Assembly: GCA_031283515.1 (NCBI GenBank)
Contig: JAITBS010000599.1
Coordinates: 1-7,288, forward strand
Length of the DNA stretch: 7,288 bases
Direction: 5' to 3'
Origin: Planctomycetaceae bacterium
GTDB taxonomy: Bacteria > Planctomycetota > Planctomycetia > Pirellulales > Thermoguttaceae
Under the pieces are notes generated by a model that worked only from the letters and a program-made list of their open reading frames with translations, searched no databases and was not told the origin of the DNA. Of the stretch, positions 1 to 5,922 are shown piece after piece. Made by a program: the position numbers and the translations under genes. Each line of letters starts with the position of its first letter. The stretch's first letter is position 1.

Positions 1-100
1 GTTGGTTTTTGGGGGATTCATTGCTACTGAGGTTGTTTTGTTAGGAAGAAATTAGGTTTTAAATGAGGTTTGCGGAAACAATTAAAATACGTTTTGGAAA

Positions 101-224
101 ATTCTACTGATATGTTACATAACATTTTATCTTTTAGAACAGGAAACACACAAAATAGTACGAAAAATACGGATTTTTTGTTTTGACTTTTTTTCGTGTT
201 ATTTCGTGTAGTTCGTGTTATAAA
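101..224. repeat. Dispersed hairpin repeat, copy A
   Basis: The left part runs from a segment reading attctactgatatgttacat (101-120), through an AAACACACAAAATAGTACG-type arm, to an AT-rich loop. The right arm (about 191-220) is built of cgtgtt/cgtgta motifs. The two arms are imperfectly complementary and would form a long AT-rich stem-loop. Positions 143-186 are identical over 44 bp to 365-408 in copy C, and 132-154 is identical over 23 bp to 4737-4759 in copy D. The 101-120 segment matches 17 of 20 bases of the terminal inverted repeat at 5080-5099, which ties this family to the element at 4785-5097. I see no open frame of note in it. Confidence 0.8.
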
Positions 225-227
225 AAA

Positions 228-335
228 ATTCCACTTCTATTTTAAACACGAAACACACAAAATAACACGAAAAACACGAAATTTTTGTTTTAACTCTTTT
301 CGTGTGCTTTCGTGATTTTTCGTGTAGTTCGTGTT
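228..335. repeat. Dispersed hairpin repeat, copy B (most complete)
   Basis: This is the clearest full unit. The left arm (about 241-281) consists of aacacgaa-type motifs. The right arm (about 297-335) consists of cgtgtgctttcgtg/cgtgtagttcgtgtt motifs and pairs with the left arm across a short loop near 282-296. Its first 37 bases (228-264) match copy C (343-379) at 36 positions. Such a hairpin, close to the 3' side of the minus-strand kinase gene, could also stop transcription, but that role is only inferred. Confidence 0.8.
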
Positions 336-342
336 TAAAAAA

Positions 343-411
343 ATTCTACTTCTATTTTAAACACGAAACACACAAAATAGTACGAAAAATACGGATTTTT
401 TGTTTTGATTT
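343..411. repeat. Dispersed hairpin repeat, copy C (half unit)
   Basis: This copy repeats the left half of copy B and is identical to copy A over 365-408. After that the sequence changes to non-repeat DNA (ttttgggtgtcaagg), so the cgtgtt right arm is missing. It is a truncated unit. The mosaic similarity (5' part like B, 3' part like A) suggests recombination or conversion between copies. Confidence 0.75.
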
Positions 412-602
412 TTTTTGGGTGTCAAGGCGTTAGAATTTTCTTCGACTCACGTATTTTTTCTTAATTTTATAACGAATAGTCGGATATTTTGGGATATTGT
501 GTTTTCAGATAAACTTGTTTGTTCAAGGTTACCTTTCTGTCTGTTCCCAATTTTAGATTAACACAGCCCTAGAAAAGATCATAAAATGTATGTACACTAA
601 TT
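412..602. other. Intergenic stretch 3' of the kinase gene, no gene seen
   Basis: This AT-rich sequence lies between the repeat cluster and the kinase stop codon. I see no open frame worth calling, no tRNA-like fold and no strong GC-rich hairpin plus T-tract that would mark an intrinsic terminator for the minus-strand operon. The only local symmetry is a weak tgtac inverted motif near 590-612, at the kinase stop codon. Confidence 0.5.
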
Positions 603-3600
603 TTAACGTACAATTCCCCAGATTAGATCGACGGGAAGTTGAGTATCAAAAACCCATTGTGCATTTGACAGGCGTTTTTTGCTTTGAGCGGAGTTCCAGC
701 AGACAGAGTCGTCCCACGAAATATCAACTGGAATTGATTGAGCCCACATCTGTTTCACCGTAACAACCAATTCTTCCGGTAATAACAATGTTTGATGATT
801 TTCTGCGGCATCAATCACCTGTTGACGATTGAAGCCGAGATCAAATCGTTTACTTTCCTGCCGCGACGGTAACAAAAAAACAGCGAACCCGTTTTCCGAA
901 CCCATTGGAAAATAAAACACCAACATTGATGCCGGTAACACCCCAGAATATCGTTGACATCGCGCCGTTCGAATCGTTAGAACCGTTTGAAGTAAATCAT
1001 CGTTATTCCGGTAATTGACGGCGAGATCGTAAAACGGTAATAAAAAAGGACGCATTCGTTTTTCCGAAACAAGATGTTGCAATAAAATGGGATCGAGATA
1101 ACGTTCAATATCTTGCCGAAGAAATTCATTGTTACTCTGTTGTTCCATTTTCAACAAATAATGAATACAAAAAAGATGTAAATCGAGCCGTTCACCGGCA
1201 TAACGTGTTACCATATTGCTGTTTAACCGGTTATTGTCCAGCCAATTTTTGATTCGGTTTGTTGTTGCTTCAACATCGGACTTATCACTGTCGAAAAACG
1301 TATCAATTGTCTGATAATATTCTGTTGCGCGAAGGTGAAAGGGATGATCGGCGTCAAGTTGTGTATAGTTATTTTGAATTTCGTACCAAATTTTTTTATG
1401 TTCTTCTGCGGACAGATTACCGAGATTCAGCCGCAAAAGAGCTAATTTACACAGTAAGACAAATTTTATTTGCGGATCGGAAGTTGTTTCGCGGGCTTGA
1501 GTGTACCATGACTCGGCTTCAGTAACAAAAAAACGGGAATTGGGAATCGGATGACCGCCGAAGTGAGTTGGAATAAATAACGTACAATCAGCGAGTCGTT
1601 CCATTGCTTCTGTAAGTTTTCGGTTTAGCCGTAATTTTTCTTCTTCTGCTGAAGCGTCGAGACAGGTTAGGACATCTTGAATATTTCCAATTAAATCACG
1701 GCATCGGAAGCGGGCTAAATTCAGATCACCGAAATAACGTGCCGAAATAGCGAGATTCAAACGGGCATCTCCGGCTTCATCACAAAGTCGGGCGATTGGC
1801 GGATCGAATCCTGCGGTTATTGCTGTTTGGGTTGCCATTTCCTGTACTTTATTCCAATGCGGTTCTGCGGCAGTCAATCGCCATTGACGGGTCAATGCTG
1901 TTGCGAAACGATAATGTAGTTTTTCCAGCATTGGATGCGGAATATTGTTACTGAAGGATTTTTTGACAAGATTGAAGGCGTTATTAAAGAAGTCATCACG
2001 GTTTTGACCTTCTTCCATGAACCGTTCTGCCGATATTGCCAGCAATTCTGCACGGAAACTCACATCATCTTCATTGGTTGTTTTAATTTCATTTACTTGC
2101 CGGTAAAAGTTATCGGCGTTGTTGTCGAACCACCAATTTAACTGAGCGGCATCAAACCGGCAAAGGTTACTCAAAAGCCGTGATGTTTCTGTTGTGTTGT
2201 TCTCGTAACGTTCTATGGCTTTGGCATAAAGTTCTCTTGCCTGCTGTCCGTAATCGGGATTATTATTTTGTACCGTTAATTGATGAAGTAAAACGGCTTG
2301 GGAGTGTAGAACGGAAGCGGGAATATTTGTTTCGGCGGTTGTTTCCGAAAGATAATTATTGACGAGTGATTCAAATTCGGTCAGGTTTGGGGCTTGGGGA
2401 ACACCAACCGTTACGAGAAAATCCAGTAACCGTTTGGCACTTTCCTGTTTTGGGATGAAGGATGCGATAAATTGCTTACTAAGATTTTTATTTTTGAGAA
2501 AAAAAATTTTATTTTCAGTGGAAAGAGCGGCTGTTTCGCGGACAAAAGGCAAATACCAGGGAATTTCTTCGAACCACCAATTTCCAGAATAGCCGACGAA
2601 TTGTAGTGTTTCGGCAAGATTTTGAGAGATGCGATGCGGAGTAAGCGGTGAAATTGAGTTTTTGCCGGTAATATCGGAGACATTCAAGGTTCTTTGATCG
2701 GGAATTTTTTTTGTATCATTATCACGCGGAGATTTCATTGTTCCGGCGAAATAAATTCCGTAACCGACTAAAATCATCAATACTGTTCGCGGCAAGTATT
2801 TCATTAATTTTGTTTTAAATAATCGGCGTGACGGAAAAGACTTGACCGAAGAGGTTACACTTTCATCTTTTGACGGCGAAACAATATTGAGAGCGAGAAG
2901 TGATTGAAGAGTTCCTTTGACGGCGAAGGGTTCGAGAATATCAATGATTTCGGCAGGTTCGGAAAAGCGGTTTTGGGGATTTTTTGCCAACATTTTTCTG
3001 TAGCAATTTTCAATTTTCGGCGGAACATTTTTGCAAAGTGAAGTGAGCGGCGGAATGATCCCTTTGATGTGTGCAATCATTCGTTGTTCACGATTTAATT
3101 GAGGGGATTCATACGGAGCATGTCCGGTGAGGAGAAAAAAGAAGAGACAACCGAGACTGTAAATATCTGCTTGAATTTTAACGGAAGCGGCGTCTTCCCA
3201 TTGTTCGGGAGCGATATAATCGACGCTTCCCATTGTTGAGCCCATTGTGGTCAAGGAATAATCGAGGTCGGCGTGATTAAACGTAATAAATTTTCCGAGT
3301 CCGAAATCGAGAATTTTGACAATACCGTTTCGGGAAATCATGAGGTTTCCCGGTTTGATATCGCGATGAATGATATTACATTCGGAGGCGAATTGGAGTC
3401 CAGTAGCGGCTTGGCTGATAATTTCGCAGGCGGTTGGTACTATTAGGGAGCCGTGCCGTTCAATAATTGTTCGTATATTTTCACCTTCGATGAATTCCAT
3501 TGCCAGATAATAGCGGTCTTTTTCTTTACCGGCATATTCTGTTTTGATAATATTGGGATGTAACAATTGACCGCAGAGCCGGATTTCACGCAAGAAGCGT

Positions 3601-4040
3601 TCAATACCGCCGGAATTATCGAGAACGCTATTACGTAGGAGTTTAATGGCGACGATGCGGTCAAGTAATCGGTGACGGGCGCGATAAACCATTCCCATAC
3701 CTCCTTGCCCGATGCGTTCGTAAAATTCATATTCACCGAGTTGCCGGAAAGTCATCACATTGTGATAGGCGGACTCGATTTCGGTACGATATTGTGAAAA
3801 TGTTTTGGTATAATTGTTAAGATCAACCGGCAGACCGTTTTTGAAACGCAATTCGATATCCATTGCCAGTAATTCGGTCAAGACGGCAGGGCGTATTATT
3901 TCGGGGGCTGATTCGAGAGAGTTTTTCAGGCGAAGGATTGATTGGTCTGTCCAGGATTGTTCGAATTGGTCAGCCCAAAGATCAATTTGGTCGTCGATAA
4001 GTTGTTCTGAAGCGAGAGTGAAGGAGGCGGGGTTATTCAT
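603..4040 (-). CDS. Transmembrane Ser/Thr protein kinase, planctomycete type, with large TPR-like ectodomain
   Basis: This 1145-residue protein should phosphorylate Ser/Thr on target proteins at the inner face of the membrane. Residues about 15-95 resemble the helical leader common before planctomycete kinases (RPAVLTELLAMDIELR). The kinase domain spans about 104-370. It has the Gly-rich loop GQGGMGMVY (111-119), Lys133 in VAIK, Glu152 of helix C, the catalytic loop HRDIKPGN (225-232, Asp227), DFG (245-247), a Thr/Ser-rich activation segment, APE (277-279) and Asp292 of DIYSLG. All catalytic residues are present, so it should be active. One hydrophobic segment (about 417-433) follows a basic stretch, placing the last 700 residues outside. 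These are mostly helical with TPR-like pairs (for example 597-611, 754-785, 841-873). They end in an unrecognised strand-rich domain (about 1036-1145). The start ATG overlaps the end of the upstream sigma gene by 8 nt and has a Shine-Dalgarno AGGA 8 nt before it. The ligand and targets are unknown. Confidence 0.93.
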   Translation of the reverse strand: MNNPASFTLASEQLIDDQIDLWADQFEQSWTDQSILRLKNSLESAPEIIRPAVLTELLAMDIELRFKNGLPVDLNNYTKTFSQYRTEIESAYHNVMTFRQLGEYEFYERIGQGGMGMVYRARHRLLDRIVAIKLLRNSVLDNSGGIERFLREIRLCGQLLHPNIIKTEYAGKEKDRYYLAMEFIEGENIRTIIERHGSLIVPTACEIISQAATGLQFASECNIIHRDIKPGNLMISRNGIVKILDFGLGKFITFNHADLDYSLTTMGSTMGSVDYIAPEQWEDAASVKIQADIYSLGCLFFFLLTGHAPYESPQLNREQRMIAHIKGIIPPLTSLCKNVPPKIENCYRKMLAKNPQNRFSEPAEIIDILEPFAVKGTLQSLLALNIVSPSKDESVTSSVKSFPSRRLFKTKLMKYLPRTVLMILVGYGIYFAGTMKSPRDNDTKKIPDQRTLNVSDITGKNSISPLTPHRISQNLAETLQFVGYSGNWWFEEIPWYLPFVRETAALSTENKIFFLKNKNLSKQFIASFIPKQESAKRLLDFLVTVGVPQAPNLTEFESLVNNYLSETTAETNIPASVLHSQAVLLHQLTVQNNNPDYGQQARELYAKAIERYENNTTETSRLLSNLCRFDAAQLNWWFDNNADNFYRQVNEIKTTNEDDVSFRAELLAISAERFMEEGQNRDDFFNNAFNLVKKSFSNNIPHPMLEKLHYRFATALTRQWRLTAAEPHWNKVQEMATQTAITAGFDPPIARLCDEAGDARLNLAISARYFGDLNLARFRCRDLIGNIQDVLTCLDASAEEEKLRLNRKLTEAMERLADCTLFIPTHFGGHPIPNSRFFVTEAESWYTQARETTSDPQIKFVLLCKLALLRLNLGNLSAEEHKKIWYEIQNNYTQLDADHPFHLRATEYYQTIDTFFDSDKSDVEATTNRIKNWLDNNRLNSNMVTRYAGERLDLHLFCIHYLLKMEQQSNNEFLRQDIERYLDPILLQHLVSEKRMRPFLLPFYDLAVNYRNNDDLLQTVLTIRTARCQRYSGVLPASMLVFYFPMGSENGFAVFLLPSRQESKRFDLGFNRQQVIDAAENHQTLLLPEELVVTVKQMWAQSIPVDISWDDSVCWNSAQSKKRLSNAQWVFDTQLPVDLIWGIVR

Positions 4041-4671
4041 TTTCTTTTTCCTGCTGTTGCCATTTATCCCGTATTTTTTTTAGTTTCCGTTCGATGGTGC
4101 GCCGGACGCAGCCGAGTTCTTCGGCGATTTCATCGATGGTGAATCCTTCCATGATAAGTCGGGCGATATTTCTCATTGTTTCATCGTCCAGAATATTGTA
4201 CAATTTTTCGCAAGTATCCAGAAATTCGATTTCGAAATAGGGTTGTGCGGTATTGCCGGCGACATTACCGAATCCTGATTGTTTATTTTTGTTGTCGGCA
4301 GTGGCGGCGGGACCGGCGACGAAAATTGATTCTCCGCGAATCAATCCGCTGCCGCGTTTTTGGGTGAACTGACCACGTTGTTGTTTCGATATTTTGCGGC
4401 AGACGATCGTGGCTAAGATTTTCCATAGTTCATTATTTCCTTGAATGGTATGAAAACGTTGTTCGGCGAGACCGGTGTAAAAACTATGAATTGCGCTAAT
4501 AGCGATATCTTCTTCATCGCTGACACGTTTATTGACTTGTGACATTTTCCGTCGAGCCAATGCGGTGAGTTGGCTGAAATGGAGATTCCAAAATTGTTCA
4601 AAGGAATCTTTGTTCTGATTTTGAATACCATCGAGGAGCAATTTCAAATCATCATCAGAAAGAATAGACAT
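4033..4671 (-). CDS. ECF-type RNA polymerase sigma factor (planctomycete kinase-linked group)
   Basis: This 212-residue protein should direct RNA polymerase to a specific set of promoters. Region 2 covers about residues 20-100, with FEQFWNLHFSQLTALARRKM and the acidic DEEDIAISAIHSFY segment. A Gly/Ala/Asn-rich linker (about 105-145) carries the KRGSGLIRGES motif seen in planctomycete ECF factors. Region 4 (about 157-204) is a helix-turn-helix of the form GFTIDEIAEELGCVRRTIERKLKKIRDKW. This matches what I know of the Sigma70_ECF family, whose genes in planctomycetes commonly sit beside Ser/Thr kinases. It is the first gene of the operon, and its stop codon lies inside the kinase start. No anti-sigma factor gene is visible, so control by the kinase is the plausible alternative (inference). 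The ATG chosen has no clear Shine-Dalgarno sequence. A heptad repeat begins 6 nt upstream, which is odd for a leader. Confidence 0.93.
   Translation of the reverse strand: MSILSDDDLKLLLDGIQNQNKDSFEQFWNLHFSQLTALARRKMSQVNKRVSDEEDIAISAIHSFYTGLAEQRFHTIQGNNELWKILATIVCRKISKQQRGQFTQKRGSGLIRGESIFVAGPAATADNKNKQSGFGNVAGNTAQPYFEIEFLDTCEKLYNILDDETMRNIARLIMEGFTIDEIAEELGCVRRTIERKLKKIRDKWQQQEKENE
4049..4052 (-). promoter_or_regulatory. Ribosome binding site of the kinase gene
   Basis: On the minus strand AGGA lies 8 nt before the kinase ATG (4040-4038), inside the last codons of the sigma gene (which encode QQQEKENE). It supports this start codon and fits translation coupled to the upstream gene. Confidence 0.65.
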
Positions 4672-4674
4672 TTT

Positions 4675-4725
4675 AGTAGTGAATAGTTATGAGTGAATAG
4701 TGAATAGTGCCGCAAGCGGAGTAAT
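4675..4725. repeat. Heptad repeat with CCGC hairpin, copy 1, abutting the sigma start codon
   Basis: A run of 7-base units (AGTGAAT, AGTTATG, AGTGAAT, AGTGAAT; 4678-4705) is followed by the small palindrome ccgcaagcgg (4710-4719) and gtaataac. The same order occurs in reverse orientation at 7010-7057, and a doubled, folded version occurs at 4908-5016. On the minus strand it makes up the sequence right before the sigma ATG, so it would be part of the leader mRNA or overlap the promoter. Confidence 0.75.
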
Positions 4726-4735
4726 AACGTTTTGT

Positions 4736-4784
4736 ATTTTAGAACAGGAAACACACAAAGTAGTACGAAAAATATGAAATTTTT
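4736..4784. repeat. Dispersed hairpin repeat, copy D (left arm only)
   Basis: Positions 4737-4759 are identical to 132-154 of copy A, and similarity continues through tagtacgaaaaata. The cgtgtt right arm is absent. The copy stops exactly where the left terminal inverted repeat of the 4785-5097 element begins, consistent with interruption by that element. Confidence 0.75.
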
Positions 4785-4819
4785 GTAATCTATCAGTGGA
4801 ATTATTGTTTTTCCCATTA

Positions 4820-4901
4820 GCCCCGATAGGGGCGTCAGGATTATAACCCGCCCCAACGGGGTGGGTTTAAGTTCTTCTCCAACCTAACGCCCTGAAAGGG
4901 C
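4820..4901. repeat. Three REP-like GC-rich hairpins
   Basis: Three short palindromes lie in a row: GCCCCgataGGGGC (4820-4833), AACCCGCCCCaacGGGGTGGGTT (4845-4867, one G:T pair) and GCCCTgaaAGGGC (4889-4901). A degenerate relative of the second, inverted, is at 5024-5036 (gcctcgttggggc). GC-rich tandem palindromes of this kind resemble REP elements mobilised by RAYT-type transposases, but no such gene is in the window. They contrast sharply with the AT-rich surroundings. Confidence 0.7.
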
Positions 4902-4907
4902 AATGGG

Positions 4908-5016
4908 TAGTTGATAGTGGAGAGTTGATAGTTGATAGTGTCGCAAGCGGAAGTATTACCGTGTTGGTATTACTCCGCGTGCGAACTCTCCACTCTCCAC
5001 TATCAACTATCAACTA
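4908..5016. repeat. Large central inverted repeat made of heptads
   Basis: The left arm (4908-4960) has heptads AGTTGAT and AGTGGAG, then tcgcaagcgg and agtattacc. The right arm (4966-5016) mirrors it with ggtattact, ccgcgtgcg, two CTCTCCA units and two CTATCAA units. The loop is gtgtt (4961-4965). The arms match imperfectly, mainly through heptad substitutions. It combines two copies of the heptad and CCGC module in head-to-head orientation and would form a cruciform or a long RNA hairpin. Confidence 0.8.
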
Positions 5017-5092
5017 ATACATTGCCTCGTTGGGGCGAAAGAAAAAAACAGATGAAGTCCATAAACGTAAAAAACAAAAATTCCACTGATAG

Positions 5093-5317
5093 ATTACATA
5101 TATTGTAATATTGCTCTGGAACCAAAGTTTCAAGGAAAAACCGGCAATATTTGTCTTCAAGATGATATTATGTTGTAAGTATTGGGGAAAAAATCAAAAA
5201 CGTATTTGTCCTTTTGAAAGTTATGATCAATTCAAAATGTTTATAAATAATGAATACGAAAAATTAGGATGTCCTGAAAAATATACCTCGTCAATCAAAA
5301 AATTTAATGAGAAATAA
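5093..5317 (+). pseudogene. Truncated small ORF, unrecognised, probably 5'-cut by the repeat element
   Basis: The frame is open from 5093 (inside the element's right terminal repeat) to TAA at 5315-5317. A TTG at 5111 or the ATG at 5162 could start it, but neither has a Shine-Dalgarno sequence. The product would have a Cys-containing centre (ILCCKYWGKNQKRICPF) and a charged C-terminal tail (NEYEKLGCPEKYTSSIKKF). I do not recognise the family. The codons are more AT-rich than those of the intact genes. Its last codons overlap an ATG (5307) of the following remnant (AATGAGAAATAA), the kind of junction seen between co-translated genes. It is most likely the 3' end of a decayed gene, though a short intact gene cannot be excluded. 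Confidence 0.4.
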
Positions 5318-5672
5318 AAGATATTGGAAATTATCTAACGATTATAATATTTTACGTACCATTTTATTGATTATGTTTAAACGTTTATTTTTTTTTTGAA
5401 ATAGGAACCAAATAAAAATTGAAACAAAATTTTTATTAGAGTTTTTATATGACATCAGAAGATATAAAATTTCAAAGAGAAAAACGGATATTCATATTGT
5501 TGATCATTTGTATAAAGCACTTATTAGTTATGCCGGCGGGTTGAATGGTGAGTACGAAAAATCTCTTGAAATTTACACACAGCTTGTAAGAAAAAATGAT
5601 TTTGACTATAATCATTGTTGCCGTGATATTATTCGTATTTATTATGAATTTGGTCAAAAGGGCGACCTCTAA
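5307..5672 (+). pseudogene. TPR-like protein remnant with in-frame TGA
   Basis: From ATG 5307 the frame reads MRNKRYWKLSNDYNILRTIL and on to a hydrophobic run. TGA at 5397-5399 then interrupts it, directly after ten T residues (5388-5397). The same frame reopens and continues to TAA 5670-5672. The distal part contains GEYEKSLEIYTQLVRKNDFD and RIYYEFGQKGDL, which resemble the paired helices of a tetratricopeptide repeat. The distal part has no good start codon of its own. A single T gained or lost would not join the two halves, since they are already in the same frame, so simple homopolymer error does not explain the stop. I call it a decayed gene. Readthrough is possible but unsupported, because the intact genes here end normally. 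Confidence 0.45.
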
Positions 5673-5766
5673 AAATTCAATTTTGCTTATTTTTCATTAT
5701 TGAAAACTAAGGATTTACGAATAATTTTCTGATGAAATATTGAATTTTTAGACGTGTCCTCTTGTC
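5653..5766. repeat. 114-bp imperfect inverted-repeat element
   Basis: The inner 14 bases TCTAAAAATTCAAT (5668-5681) are perfectly inverted at 5739-5752. Weaker symmetry extends outward to gtcaaaagggcgacc (from 5653) and cgtgtcctcttgtc (to 5766). The left arm contains the stop codon of the TPR-like remnant. It could be a miniature inverted-repeat element inserted at the gene's end, or a terminator-like hairpin. The roughly 57-nt loop makes a simple intrinsic terminator unlikely. Confidence 0.5.
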
Positions 5767-5844
5767 AAAAAATGAATACTGAATTGTCAAGTATTTAGTG
5801 AGTATATTTCGTCCTGATACCCTATTTCGTCCGATAAATCCGAT

Positions 5845-5900
5845 GGTCTGATGCCTAACCGTAGGCGGTAAAATAAACGCTTTATCTTACGGCGCAGACC
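5845..5900 (+). promoter_or_regulatory. Structured leader hairpin upstream of the zinc-ribbon gene
   Basis: Nested complementary segments are GGTCTG/CAGACC (5845-5850/5895-5900), CCGTA/TACGG (5859-5863/5888-5892) and GGTAAA/TTTATC (5867-5872/5881-5886, with one G:U). Together they form one long stem with internal loops, ending 22 nt before the ATG at 5923. Just upstream a direct repeat, tatttcgtcc, occurs twice (near 5805 and 5823). No T-tract follows, so a terminator is unlikely. It may be a 5' UTR structure controlling translation, or another intergenic repeat. It matches no riboswitch class I know. Confidence 0.45.
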
Positions 5901-5922
5901 CAATTGTTTACGTACAACATTT

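Larger units (their letters stand above)
4785..5097. mobile_element. 313-bp MITE-like element with 28-bp terminal inverted repeats
   Basis: The left end (4785-4812, starting GTAATCTATCAGTGGAATTA) and the right end (5070-5097) are inverted copies with 27 of 28 bases matching. The inside carries REP-like hairpins and a large fold-back but no transposase and no meaningful open frame, so it would be non-autonomous. I see no convincing target-site duplication: the left flank is ttttt and the right flank atata. The flanks fit two events: copy D ends at its left border, and the reading frame of the remnant at 5093-5317 opens inside its right border. It could instead be a composite of nested repeats rather than one transposing unit. 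Confidence 0.6.

Noticed and set aside
2..55. Plus-strand C-terminal tail of a membrane protein (LVFGGFIATEVVLLGRN then stop)
   Set aside because: Only 17 codons are visible at the window edge, and another frame is open over a similar length, so it cannot be supported.
101..411. Possible CRISPR array
   Set aside because: Unit spacing is irregular (about 127 and 115 bp), the units are imperfect hairpins of over 100 bp, there are no uniform spacers, and no cas gene is present.
2855..3736. Additional minus-strand open frames inside the kinase gene
   Set aside because: They are out-of-frame shadows of the kinase domain coding sequence, without motifs or start signals.
4785..5097. Retron or group II intron-like structured RNA
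   Set aside because: There is no reverse transcriptase gene nearby and no recognisable catalytic domain V. The structure is explained by repeats and terminal inverted repeats.
5845..5900. tRNA-like or small cloverleaf fold
   Set aside because: The segment is one nested stem of 56 nt, too short for a tRNA, with no anticodon arm, T-loop motif or CCA end.
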